A model generated the notes under the pieces. That model had not been told where the DNA came from. It did no database searches and worked only from the letters and a program-made list of their open reading frames with translations. A stretch of DNA of 64,000 nucleotides from NCBI GenBank assembly GCA_014871385.1, contig CM026426.1, positions 1,067,201 through 1,131,200 of the forward strand, given 5' to 3'. Of the stretch, positions 47,364 to 57,685 are shown one piece after another (positions within the stretch are counted from its first letter, which is position 1; each line of letters begins with the position of its first letter). The DNA is from Ceratodon purpureus (lineage: Eukaryota > Streptophyta > Bryopsida > Pseudoditrichales > Ditrichaceae). The position numbers were made by a program, and so were the translations under genes.

Positions 47364-48651
47364 CTAAGTATCTATGCGGTGTTCACCAATGGTGCAATGA
47401 GATAACTCTGATTTATCCACCGCAAACGCATCTTGCTGTTCCTTCAAAACGTCGTACATTTGTTGTCGTTGCTCATCGTCTAGTTCCTCTCCAATGTGGA
47501 TGCGTGATTTGATGCTGTCCCAACGAGCATCTACATGAAGTTCACTGTCTTCCGCTTCTTTCGAAGGTGTTGCTGTCCACCTTATCCAGTCAGTGAACTC
47601 ATAGTCTTCTAGACTCTCTTCGATAATCTTCTGAGCTTGTTCTTTGAGCAACACCCGGGTCATCTCTTGTTGAGCATTGTCAGCGAACCACATGGAGAAT
47701 TCATCGTCATGTTCTCCTTCAAGCTCCATGTCAAAATCTTCTAATTGTTCGATGATGTCACTCATGTCTTTGCCCAGCATGTCACCGTCTTCTTCGCGTG
47801 TTGATCCTTCCAAAGATGTGACCGTGTTGATGTTGTGGACCTGTTCTTCTTCTATGGTTATTTCTTCATGATAGTTTTGCTTCAAGCAGATTATCGAGTG
47901 TGCAAAATCAATGGTTGTGTATGCCTGAGTAAGGAAATCACAACCTAGAAGCATTTCAATATTGCTGGCATGGACCACTAGCACCTTCAGAATGTAGGAG
48001 TTTGTCTTGACACCTATCTTCATTCTTGGAATCATCCCAGCAGCATCTTCAATTGTACCTGAGGCGGTCTGCATTCTGCCTCTTGGCTGGATTTGATCGA
48101 TTAGCTTCTGTCTCCTTGCTGTCTTCAATGATATCATAGTAATCGATGATCCAGAATCAATTTGTGCCAATACATCTTGACCGTTCACCTTCACGCTCAT
48201 GTTAATGACTCCCTCTTGTGTGGTCTCAAGTGCACACATTAATCCACCATCGCTTGTGTTAGATGCTGAGTTTGCAGGCGTTACACCAGTGATCATGCGA
48301 ATCTCGTTCAGAGGTAGCACCCCTTTGTCATCACCGGGTCCCCTTCTTATCTGTATCAATGACTGCTCAAAATCAACCACTGCTCCCATCTTTTTCAGAA
48401 AATCATATCCCAACAGTAGATCGTAGGACCTTGTTGGGATCACCATAAAGGTCATGTTGCATGACACTCCTCCAACAACTACCCGCAATCCCATTAATCT
48501 TCCCAGGGCCTTCTCAAGTTTCAACAGCACCGGATGCGGTTCTATATAGTTCAGTGCCCACCACTTCCTTGAGTAGACCAAGTTCTCTTACTATGTCTGC
48601 TGATAAAACAGACATGGTAGCACCACAATCAACTTGTCCAGTTATTTCTTA
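47364..48651 (-). pseudogene. Gypsy double aspartic protease region and linker
   Basis: Two retropepsin-like units lie in tandem. The first has QVDCGATMSVLS (Asp-Cys-Gly in place of Asp-Ser/Thr-Gly), then SYDLLLGYDFLKKMGAVVDF. The second has LAQIDSGSSITMISLKTARR, then NIEMLLGCDFLTQAYTTIDF. Both share the TASGxxE motif and the LLLG/LLG-DFL flap-to-end pattern. A TAA at 48649-48651 precedes the first unit, and a frame change near 48525 lies within it. Downstream is an acidic linker (QLEDFDMELEGEHDDEF) leading toward RT. Confidence 0.8.
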
Positions 48652-49971
48652 ACCAGCTATCTCCACAGTAAGGTGCACCGATCTCCCTCCTGACATGCTA
48701 AGTAGCATTTGTACATCACCGTCTCGCTTGGTCAAGTTGATCGCAACTGCTGCAGCGGTGGTTGTAGTTACTTTTGTTGCTGCCCTCTGTCTTTTCACCA
48801 CCTTCAAAAGTTCTTCCAGATGTTCCATTTCACCAGGCAGCCAAAGAATACATTCCAAAGGACTTATCGACAATCTCCCCTTCATGAAGTGGGCCAAGAT
48901 CTTGGATTTCTCACTGATGTCTCCTAGAGGATTGACATCTCCTTGACTTGCGTTTCCTCCTGTCATATTTGGTTGACGATCAACTGGTACAAATGGATTT
49001 CTTCGTTTTGGGAGTCTGGTAGTGTTGTTGATTTCAGCAAAGTTAAGCTCATGAGCAAGCTCATCCTAATATTCAGCATCGTCTTCCACTGTGATTCTTT
49101 CTGTAAGGTTGGTGTTGTGTGGCTCAGTCATGGTGCAATTTTGGCATTCGTGATCAAAATGCCAAAGCCCTTTGCATGTGCCACATCTCACTCCGCATGC
49201 AATAGTACGATGTCCTGCACCTCCGCATTTCCCACATATGGAATCTTTTTCGAGACAGTCTATTGCTCTGTGGCCTGGCTTATAACATCGTCTCCAAAGA
49301 TATGGAGTTCTCATGCTCGTCTTCTTCTCACTTCTCTCAGCAGTTGTACTCGTCATGAGATTCTTCTGCAGTATTGTGGTCAGCGTGTTGCTCATAGTAG
49401 CAAGGTGTCGTTCAGTTTCCGTCGCACGCTGCGTCACCACTGTACTCTCTTCTTCATCTGGCAAGGGCTCATATGGTGTTTCTCCTATCTTGCTGAGTCC
49501 CTTCTCAATGGCGATCACGTTGGATAGCGCAGAGTCTATATATGGATATTCCTTTCCAATACATATCCTCTGCAGCTCAATCCGTAGTCCACACACAAAT
49601 CTCTCCACCTTCTCGGGCTCTGGAATCTTTCCCTGATCATACCACCGCTCAAGCCTTTCAAATTATGATTGCACTCGTTGTCTTAGCTCTTGCTTGATGG
49701 CGTCAAGTTTGCTCTTGATTTCTGTTGGATCATATACCCCAAATTTTGCCTTCAAGGCAATCTCTAGTTCGTCCCAGTCAGCCGGTGGTGGTTGGCATCT
49801 CTTGAACCAGTCCTTTGCTTTACCACGTAAATTAAGCCGAGTTACCTTGAACAACTGCTCCTCAGTGTAATCACGTACTTCTGCCGCCATTTGTAGACGT
49901 TCCGTCCAATCAAATACATCCTCATACTCTTTTCCAGAAAAAGGCTCATTAAGACCTTTAGGACTTGCCAT
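48652..49971 (-). pseudogene. Gypsy gag
   Basis: The start at 49971 is MASPKGLNEPFSGKEYEDVF, followed by a retrotransposon gag core (LNLRGKAKDWFKRC, ADWDELEIALKAKFG). Zinc-knuckle-like clusters follow (CYKPGHRAIDC, CGKCGGAGHRTIAC, CGTCKGLWHFDHEC). Stops lie at 49663-49665 (TAA) and 49066-49068 (TAG). Gag would form the particle and bind RNA. Confidence 0.85.
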
Positions 49972-50571
49972 TTTGTGACTGGTTTATCAGTGTTGAGTCG
50001 TTGACTGTTCCACACTATCTATATTCTCTGGACTAATCAACACTACTATCCTACACTATCTTTACTGTGGGAGTATTCTAGTCATTGATCTGTTGCCTGT
50101 AAAGCGGCTTAAAGTAGAGAGAGCATTTACAAAACATGCATTACATGCAGATGTCCAAACATACTCTTCTCCTATGGCCAATGCAAGCACATTCAACTCA
50201 GTGACATCTATCTCTATTCTAATAATAGTGATTATCACGTCTATGATTTGCAAGAAATAAAACAATGTTATTCTATTCGGTGGTGGATTTGCTTCAAAGT
50301 TTATCTGCATGCAAATGGATACAGCCGGATCGTAATTCATTGCTCATCACGTTTGTTTGCATGCTTGTTTCAACGCATGATGCCTTCGAGGTGGATCAAT
50401 AACAATGCCCAATATCAACAAACTAGCCGCTGTTCACGTCCACTGCTCTCGTTTCACCAGCAGTTACAGCTCCTTCATGGGTGTCGCCGTTCATGAGAAT
50501 CACTCCACTATCTCTTCTCAATCATACTGCACTAACTCACACGACCTTTATTTCCCTAGAAGTGATCACTA

Positions 50572-50586
50572 ACCTGCTCTGATACC
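50572..50586 (-). other. Primer-binding site for initiator tRNA-Met
   Basis: The minus strand reads TGGTATCAGAGCAGG, the usual plant LTR-retrotransposon primer-binding site. It fixes the element's orientation and the inner edge of its 5' LTR. Confidence 0.92.
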
Positions 50587-50589
50587 AAA

Positions 50590-51480
50590 ATGAGGACACT
50601 ACTTTCACTCCCTCTTACTAGATACTAGACACTTCCAACACGACATGATCGGTGTGCCACTACTAGAATCTGGGTACCGTAACAACGTCTAATAGCAACG
50701 TCTACTGAAGAAAGCCACGTTTGGGCAAAATTGTTTGTCCAGAACACAGGGTGGGCGTTATTTCTTTCGGAATTCTATAAATACCAGAGAAAATGGTTCC
50801 CATGTATCGATCCTGAAAGGTAACCTTCACGAGCACTCGTTCCTACCCATTGAACCGTGTTCACTTACAGTTTTCAGATGACATTTCAGTTGCCATTTGT
50901 GGACATCCATCCCGTCGATGGTTTTCGTAGCTGAATTCCACCGACCGTCCAGTGGCACGACAAAGACGGCTGAATTGGGCACTGAAATAGAAATCTTCCT
51001 AAAATCACTGTGCGTTACGTTACTTGGGGGGAGAGAAATCGTTCGAGGGTAGTAATATTATCTGTAAGCTGTGAAAATGAAGCCATGTTGTTCTTCGGCA
51101 AGGTAAATATGCCATAGCTTACGTTGCCGGAGGTTTCCTTGGAATTTGCAGTACATCTTGTTGTAGATTGGAAAGAAGGGTTAGTTTTTTGCCAATTTCA
51201 GTTAATGTAAATTTTTGTGTCAAGGTGGGATATGAAGCATGGTGGGGGGAATCAGATGTGGTATAACATTCTTTGTGTCTATATTAGCAATACATGTCGA
51301 ATTGACAACATTACATGAGGATGGGAGGCAGCGTAAATTGGATATCGTGAGAATACATGGTTTCATATATCGACTGTGAAGCAAATGGGTTGAAAAAACA
51401 AAGTCATCGATGCCACAACAAATGAATTTAAGTTAATAGCAGTATGTTTATTGTTGAGAGATTGGAATGGTTTTTCCAGA
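50590..51480 (-). repeat. Probable 5' LTR of the gypsy element (outer boundary uncertain)
   Basis: It lies immediately outside the primer-binding site; the minus strand ends TCCTCA before it. A minus-strand TATTTATAG near 50771-50780 could be the promoter. The 3' LTR is missing, so the outer end cannot be set by comparison. The value given is only the left limit of the next open frame. Confidence 0.45.
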
Positions 51481-51488
51481 AACTCCTT

Positions 51489-51794
51489 CTAACTCGCAAA
51501 TCCTAGGATTTGAGAAATGCTTGCTACATTTTCTAGTCCAGCCGCAAAAACTAGCTTGAAGGCTGCATGGCTAAGTATTCGTCTACAGGAAGTATCTTCC
51601 GTGCGGCTAGTGACTGTACCAGCGAGTCTTTGTAGACTACTTTCATAGAAGATCCGCCACCCCGGTCCTCTCCTCCAGAAACGACGAGGTCCAGGGTTGT
51701 CATAATAGACGGACGGGCCATAAAATTGTCGTGTAGTCACGTGACAAACGTGACGGACGGTTATCGGATAGACGCTTATCGGACGGGCTCCCAA
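51489..51794 (-). other. Unassigned open frame with CGGAC motifs at its 5' side
   Basis: About 100 codons (with GPRRFWRRGPGWRIFYESSL). The 5' side carries GACGGACGGG, ATCGGATAG and TATCGGACGG, as in the giant hAT spacers. CAGGGTTGTC at 51692 recalls a hAT terminus but has no partner. It may be an eroded piece of a related element. Confidence 0.3.
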
Positions 51795-51835
51795 CCGCGA
51801 GCAAAATTACTGTCCTCACAGTTTACTACTGTTTA

Positions 51836-52060
51836 CCATGGGTGGCGCCCGTCGTCGTGTCCGCGCGCGTCTTTGCGCCTGCTCGCGCCTGTCAGATGTG
51901 GTTGATCGCGCCCGTCGTCTGTCTCGCGCGCACGCAGTAGTCGCGCCCGATTACCCTCGCCCGATCAGGGTCGCGCGCGCCCATAGCTTAGGATGAATGT
52001 GCTCGCGCCCGTACCAGCCTGCGCGCGTCCAACCTGCTCGCGCACACACTGTCGGCCCCG
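51836..52060. repeat. GCGCCCG motif array 1
   Basis: Dense repeats of TCGCGCCCGT-like words (GGCGCCCGTCG, GATCGCGCCCGTCG, AGTCGCGCCCGAT, GCTCGCGCCCGTA). GC content is far above the flanks. It ends just before the TATA box of the next gene. Confidence 0.8.
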
Positions 52061-52061
52061 T

Positions 52062-52599
52062 GAGTATAAATTGCCACCCTCCTCCACTGATTCGCACCCC
52101 CCCCCCCACTTTGTGCATTTTGCCTTCAACAGCCCGAGGGTAGCTGATTGCTTAGTGTTACGGTGGGTTTCTCAACAATCGTTGTACCGTCCAACATGAA
52201 TTCCAGCGCATGCAATTGCCAACAAATCAAGTCGTACTTGAGTGTAACGAATGGTGCCACCCCACCGGGCACTGCACAGCGAACGGACACAGTTATTTGG
52301 TCAATGCTGGAGCGACTCCGACAACTGATTGAGTTCTTCGAGGATGGATCTCTCGCCGTGACAAATTGGTGGCCTACGCAGAGAATGGACGCCCTCTGCC
52401 TCCAACCACTGAAGAGCAGTTGACAACCCAAGCGACTGTCGAAGAACTTGACTATGAGATTGGCGATCTCATCAAAGAACTGGAGAAGGAGATGGCAATA
52501 CTTTGTGTCCCCAATATTGTCTCTAGTGCTCAAACGAACCATTTCAAGACGCACTTGAAAGACCTAGAGGACGGGTACCTAGAGTGCATGGCACTGTAA
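52062..52599 (+). pseudogene. Small gene with TATA promoter, frameshifted
   Basis: GAGTATAAATT at about 52064 is followed by the leader CCTTCAACAGCCC-GGGTAGC, shared with the next gene. Coding from the ATG at about 52196 (MNSSACNCQQIKSYLSV; VIWSMLERLRQLIEFFEDG) loses frame near 52350. It continues one frame over (LVAYAENGRPLPPTTEEQ; VEELDYEIGDLIKELEKEM) to the stop at 52599. About 130 residues in all, with a helical C-terminal part. Function unknown. Confidence 0.5.
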
Positions 52600-52704
52600 T
52601 TGAATTACAATGAAGTGATAAATTTTCAAAATAAATAAAGTATTTTTTTTTAACCCTGAATTTGCAAGTTCTCTTTGGTTTACTCTGATTTTTAACTGTG
52701 TTCT

Positions 52705-53070
52705 AGTTTGTGGTGGCGCCCTTCCTAAACCAGTGCTCGCGCCCGTCCATCCAGCGTTCGCGCCCGACGGTCGCGCCCGTGCAATTCGGATCGCGCCCGA
52801 TTAATATCCGCGCGCCCGCGACGACGTCCGCGCGCGCGCTCCTTCGGTACCCGGACGACGCCCGCGCGCGCCCCCGACGAAGACCGGGTCGCTACCCGCT
52901 CGCGCGCGGTAAAACCCACTCGCGCCCGTCATATACCCGCCATGGAACCGCTCGCATCCGTTGATACCCGCGCGGGCGCGGAGGTATACACGGCCGAAAC
53001 CCCGCCGTCGGTGCCCGCGCGCGCCCGTGGGGTTTCTGCTCGCGCCCGTAGCAGGATGTTCGCGCCCGTT
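52705..53070. repeat. GCGCCCG motif array 2
   Basis: A second and longer array (TGCTCGCGCCCGTCC, GTTCGCGCCCGACG, GTCGCGCCCGTGC, GATCGCGCCCGAT). It ends at the next TATA box. Long open frames through it on both strands reflect base composition only. Confidence 0.85.
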
Positions 53071-53079
53071 CTCTGGCGC

Positions 53080-53335
53080 CGGTGACTATAAAAGGGCGAT
53101 TTGCCCCCTCATTTTGCACTCCCCCCCCTTTGAACACCTTGCCTTCAACAGCCCCCGGGTAGCAGATTGCATGGTACTCAGGTGGGTCCCAGCACTCTGA
53201 CACGTGTCTTTGCTTTAGTTCTCCAGAACTCTATGGTGTTTGTGTCGTACATTTGAGAATATTGTAAATGTTTATAATTTGTAAATGTGATTGAGGTTTT
53301 GGGGTAGTCATAGGCTTTTAATTTTGCACTTTTAG
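53080..53335 (+). promoter_or_regulatory. Promoter and leader copy 2 (TATA plus conserved leader and donor)
   Basis: GACTATAAAAGGG at about 53084 is followed after a C-run by CCTTCAACAGCCCCCGGGTA and a donor-like CAG/GTGGGT. The same layout occurs at 52064-52178. An acceptor TTTTAG ends at 53335. The leader is therefore probably spliced to the coding exon. Confidence 0.65.
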
Positions 53336-55878
53336 AAGACTTCGAAGAACGATCTACCTCGAGCAGCTATAGAACGGCAACGACCAAATCAGCTCACGGC
53401 GGCAGAACAGAGGAAAAAGCAAAAGGATGCAGGACGGCCTAGGCATGGAAGCCTCCAACATAAGAGGGTTCACGTCTTAAAGAATCCTGCAAAGCTGGCA
53501 TTCAGAGGGTGGGAAGCTGCACCGCAACCGTAGAGTCTAGCAACGTGTGAAGAATTCATTGAACGCTGCCACATTGGGAAGTTATTCCCGTTGCACCGCC
53601 ATAATAAAAATCGTACTTCAAACAAGGCGAACATGAAATGGTGCAAGAACCGTCAGTTCGGGAGGCGGTGTTTGGAGGTGTACCAGGTTCTATACAACCG
53701 AGCGATGAACGATAGAAACAAGGTTCCGCTCTTTATTTGTAGAATGGTATATGCCGAGGTAATGCTTCATAGGCAGGTGGATTGGAGGACCATACGGTTG
53801 ACTCCTAGCATCGAGCGGCATCCACAAGAGATGGCGATACCTACAGGGATCCTAAAATTGCCAAATCAGGACTGGGCATACGCGGATGATCCTGAGGATC
53901 ATGCGCCTGTTGATTGGAGTGACTCAGGGGAGGATAATGATTGTGATGATACGGTAGACCGTCCCCATCAGTCACAAACAAGAGCAGCGACTAGTGCTAG
54001 AATCACACGGTTAAAAAAGAAGGATCCTGAGCTAGCTGCCTGTTTGTCGACGAGGAATCGTGCACCGCCTGCAAATCCTACTGGACCGGGTATTCCTCAT
54101 CAGGCTCCTCTAGCAATCGTCGGGGGCCCAAGCAATGTTGATGTTGCTCCTCCTATATTAGTTCCACTGATTGCGGGCCCGAGCAATGTAATGGAAGATG
54201 ATGACATTGGGTTTTCAGATGAGTTGGAGGCTACAATAGCCGCCTTTGATGCCCAAGGCCCGCAAGGAGACGCATTGCGGAAGGAGCTGGAAGAAAAAAA
54301 TGCAATAATTTCTGAGATGGAGAAGACTATCCAGAACTTGTACGAAGAAGCTGATAGGATGAATGAGATTATCCGGAAGCAGAATGAAGAGATTTCGCAA
54401 CTTAGATCTGCGAGGACTCCGATTTACGTATCCAAGGCGAGCCAAGCTCCAATCCTTGGTAGCCCTGGAATAAATGAGGAAGACGTGAATGCCATCATTG
54501 AATCGGCCACGCACGGTCTCGTGGAAGATACCCCGGTCCGAGTTCCCCGTAAGCCAATCATCCCATTCGCATCATCAAGTCAAGTGATGCACCCCCCCGA
54601 GCGGCAAATCATGATCGTGGATTCTCAAGAGACGGAGGACTCTTTGGGATTTCAACAGTCAGCGGTACCCACTGTCTCCGAATTGCAAGCTACCAACGGG
54701 ATGCTCAGAAAGTATTTGATCCAGATGAGCAGACAGTACTACCAATGGAAGATTGCATGCATCATGAACGTTGACCGTCACAGACAGATGTATAGTGAGT
54801 TCAAGAGGATTGATCGCGACTACCTCCAGCTTAATTCCAGGAAAGATTTCGGACTTACCTCGTGGGCAGATCTAGATGAAATGTTCCCTGACGAGATACC
54901 GATTATTGGTAAGGAAATAGATTGGACGCAGTTGGAATGGGAGTACAAGACTGCCAGATCCAATGAGTAGATCCCTGAGAATAGTAGTGCCTGCCAAGAT
55001 TGCTCTGGCCCAATCCACAGAAGTATGTGTTGGATGGGACCACTTGTCCCATTTGTACCAATCTATTTGGGCCAGAGGGGGGCTGGTCATTGGGATCCTG
55101 TCACTGCATGTATCATCCACAATGCTTGATTACCCATGCCATGATACGTCAGTGGTGTGCAGTATGTAAGGCCCCCTTATACAAGCGTTTTTATGAGCAG
55201 TTCGGCTTAGCGACCCGGATGCCATCGCATTGGGAGCAAAATAAGGAAAATACTCCTGACTTTCCGAACAAGTGGGGTGAGAACTTCATTTGGAATTGGC
55301 TTATGGGAATGCACCAGTCCTATGTTAAACAAATGAGCGATATGTGGGGGTGGGACCAGGATCCTGCGAAGATTGTAAGGATCTGCCACGAACTCATCAG
55401 GGGTGGAACAGACGACGAACTCGAGGGAAGGAGGAATTTCTTCTACCAAGTGCTACATGGGCACTGGGATGTTCAAACTCGTACATTCCAGTACGGCCCC
55501 CATCCTCTTGGATTTAAGTGGAATTCCAAAGGGAAGTTGGTTGCGGATCAGCGCAAGGAGTTGCACGACATGACTGAACACGAAATCCAGATCGGTAATG
55601 AGTTACAAACCGCGGAATCTGAATGAGATACATTGTTCAAGACTCAAGCCGTGGATTTCCTATGTGCGCAACATACTCCGGATACCCTAACAGTGCTCCG
55701 TCGGATGCGCCACAACAACTTCATGGAAGCAATGCTTGGAGGAGATGGCATAGCAAAGAGAACCCGTTCTGCGAAGCGGAAACTCATCGCTAACGATGGG
55801 GCAGAAAGAAGTGCAGCCAGGAGCTCTCGTGCACGACACGATGAGGGTGGATCGAGTTCCTCTGCACCGGGCACGTGA
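53336..55878 (+). pseudogene. Coiled-coil/RING-like gene, homologue of hAT cargo
   Basis: The N-terminal part aligns with the cargo gene at 17.4-19.8 kb: VHVLKNPAKLAFRGWEAAPQP, then MVYAEVMLHRQVDWRTIR. A coiled coil follows (about 54240-54420; LRKELEEKNAIISEMEKTI), then a RING-like motif CPIC-x14-CHCMYHPQC-x10-CAVC and YEQFGL, matching the zinc motif of the gene at 13.2-14.7 kb. Lesions: TAG at 53531-53533, where the homologue has Trp; a frame change between 54908 and 55020 that a GTAAGG donor and CCACAG acceptor do not repair; and TGA at 55624-55626 before a basic C-terminal tail ending at 55878. The copy is therefore probably inactive. The family role is unknown, perhaps E3-like. Confidence 0.75.
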
Positions 55879-56928
55879 CGTCGTGGAGATCCATGAGTGA
55901 AGACCACGTTTTGTAAAAAGATATCGGAATATAAATACATGTAGAAGGCATAGGGAATTGGATAGGTTTAGGATTACATTCACATGTTTAATGTTTGTTA
56001 AACTCAAACAATGGATGATAATTTTCTTTCCGAAATCATTGTCGTGGTTCCCAAGACGCTTTTATTCTCCCTACATAATACATTGGCCTCCCGTTTTTTC
56101 ATTGCCAATCATGTTATTCATTCCGTCCGATGACTCTCCTCCTTCCATCGTATGATAACTGTATAAATAACTCTGATTCACAAATTAATGTTTAATATGG
56201 TAAGTGGATTTAAGTCACGGTAAGAAAAATTAAGTTATTGTAAGTGTATTTAACTTATGGACTGAATTTTATGTTACGTGGATTTGAACTCTGAACCCGC
56301 CCGCATGCACGCGCGCGTTTGCGCGCGCCCGTAGTGTGCGTACCCGCGCCCGCGCACACCTAGCCCAGCGAGAGTAAACCCAGGAACGCGCCCGTACGCG
56401 CGCGCGCGAACTGCTCGCTCCCGTCGCACAAGGGAGACTTGTATGCGAGCGGAGAGCGAAGAGCGGAGAGCAGAGAGCGGAGATTTGGAGAGCGGAGAGC
56501 AGAAAATGGGGTCTGAAATCTAAAAACAGTATTTTTATACTAAAATTAGACACTAAAATTAGAAAATTAGAATATTCTCAGAATATTCTCCGACTGTTAC
56601 CTATTAAAAGCTGAATTTAAGACCTATGACCGTGGAATTTTTTCAAATATTCAGGGAAATATATGACATTTTGATCCTATTACCGTTTTATTGTTTTAAA
56701 TAATTTTGGTGGTGGATAAAAAATTTGACGCATTCCTGTGAATTTCTGCTTGTTATTGATCCCATCCTGTCTGATGAATGTTGGTGTCTGGTGCCATGTC
56801 CGTGATCTTAGGGCGCCAAGTCAATGCCTTAATATATTTAAGTTCAAGGTGAGAGGAATGTCTTCTTCATTTCCGCATTCTTTTCGTTTTGTGTAAGGGA
56901 CACTTCTATTTTGTACCGATCCTCGATT
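55879..56928. promoter_or_regulatory. Spacer with GCGCCCG array 3 and promoter of next gene
   Basis: AT-rich at first. A motif array follows at about 56290-56430 (GAACCCGCCCGC, TGCGCGCGCCCGTAG, ACGCGCCCGTACG), then an AGCGGAGAGC purine repeat (56450-56510) and AT-rich DNA. A TATA-like TAATATATTTAAG near 56830 precedes the gene at 56929. Confidence 0.55.
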
Positions 56929-57384
56929 ATGGAGGACATCGAGGTGGTTGTTGTTTCCCTTGATGATGTTGTGTGCCCGTTTCAACCTTACGTGGAGGTT
57001 GAGGGGGAAGACGAGCTGTTTGGATGTGGCGAAGCACTTACACTTCCGGAGGTCGTGGATGTTGGAGTGGAGTTGGGAACAGACCCTTCTGTGTTACGAG
57101 ATCCTAGGGAGATCATAGTGGTTGAGGACGAGGTGGAGAAGCCGTTGCCAGCTCATGCATACTCTAAGGTTGGGAAGATCCCACCCGGGACTTATTCGAG
57201 GGAAGCACTTAAAGGGTCAAGTGGGAGTAGTCCATTATTGAAACGTCCCTACCTAGGTTTGGGAGTGCCTAGAGTGGAACCCAGAATGGACAAGAATGTA
57301 GCTTCTCAAGTACTAGAGTCTGATATTGGTAGATATGCTGAGAATGCAAAGGGCAAAACTAAACGCATTAAGTACAGAGAATGA
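56929..57384 (+). CDS. Small acidic protein, function unknown
   Basis: The ATG at 56929 opens an intact frame of 151 residues (MEDIEVVVVSLDDVVCPFQP). The N-terminal two thirds is very acidic and Val-rich, and the end is basic (NAKGKTKRIKYRE). The acidic-then-basic layout and size are similar to the small gene at 28777 in the giant hAT, but no residue-level homology is clear. It is the only cargo-like gene in this block with an undamaged frame. Confidence 0.55.
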   Translation: MEDIEVVVVSLDDVVCPFQPYVEVEGEDELFGCGEALTLPEVVDVGVELGTDPSVLRDPREIIVVEDEVEKPLPAHAYSKVGKIPPGTYSREALKGSSGSSPLLKRPYLGLGVPRVEPRMDKNVASQVLESDIGRYAENAKGKTKRIKYRE

Positions 57385-57685
57385 AATAGCTATTTGCAGC
57401 AGTTTCTTGGTTGAATGAAAGTGATGATTTACTATAATATTTCCGTGCTTAACGGGGTGAAGGGTACAAGTGGTCGAATGTAGTAATGTGACATGCATTG
57501 CATTATTAGTTGGACCAATTACTAGGCGGGGCAATCAATGTGAATAGTAGGACTCTATATATTAAAAAAAACAATACAAATCTGTATTGCTAATTTGATA
57601 CAGAGAATAATTCAAATAGCAACTACTATGCAACCTAGTTGCCACCGTCCACGTGAAAGAATATGGACTAAAAGTAGCCTGCCCC

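Larger units (their letters stand above)
44990..50586 (-). mobile_element. Ty3/gypsy LTR retrotransposon, 3' truncated and decayed
   Basis: In minus-strand order it has a primer-binding site (TGGTATCAGAGC, complementary to initiator tRNA-Met), gag with zinc knuckles, two retropepsin-like domains, reverse transcriptase/RNase H, and integrase. It ends about 100 bp after the integrase core, at a C-rich stretch near 44980-45005, with no recognisable 3' LTR. The domain order protease-RT-RNaseH-integrase is that of Ty3/gypsy. In-frame stops occur at about eight places with only one clear frameshift. It is not functional. Confidence 0.9.

Noticed and set aside
51692-51701. CAGGGTTGTC as a second hAT terminus
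   Set aside because: No inverted partner end and no matching 8-bp duplication could be found downstream.
52705-53203. Open frames on both strands through the GCGCCCG array
   Set aside because: GC-driven absence of stops; Arg/Ala-rich text only.
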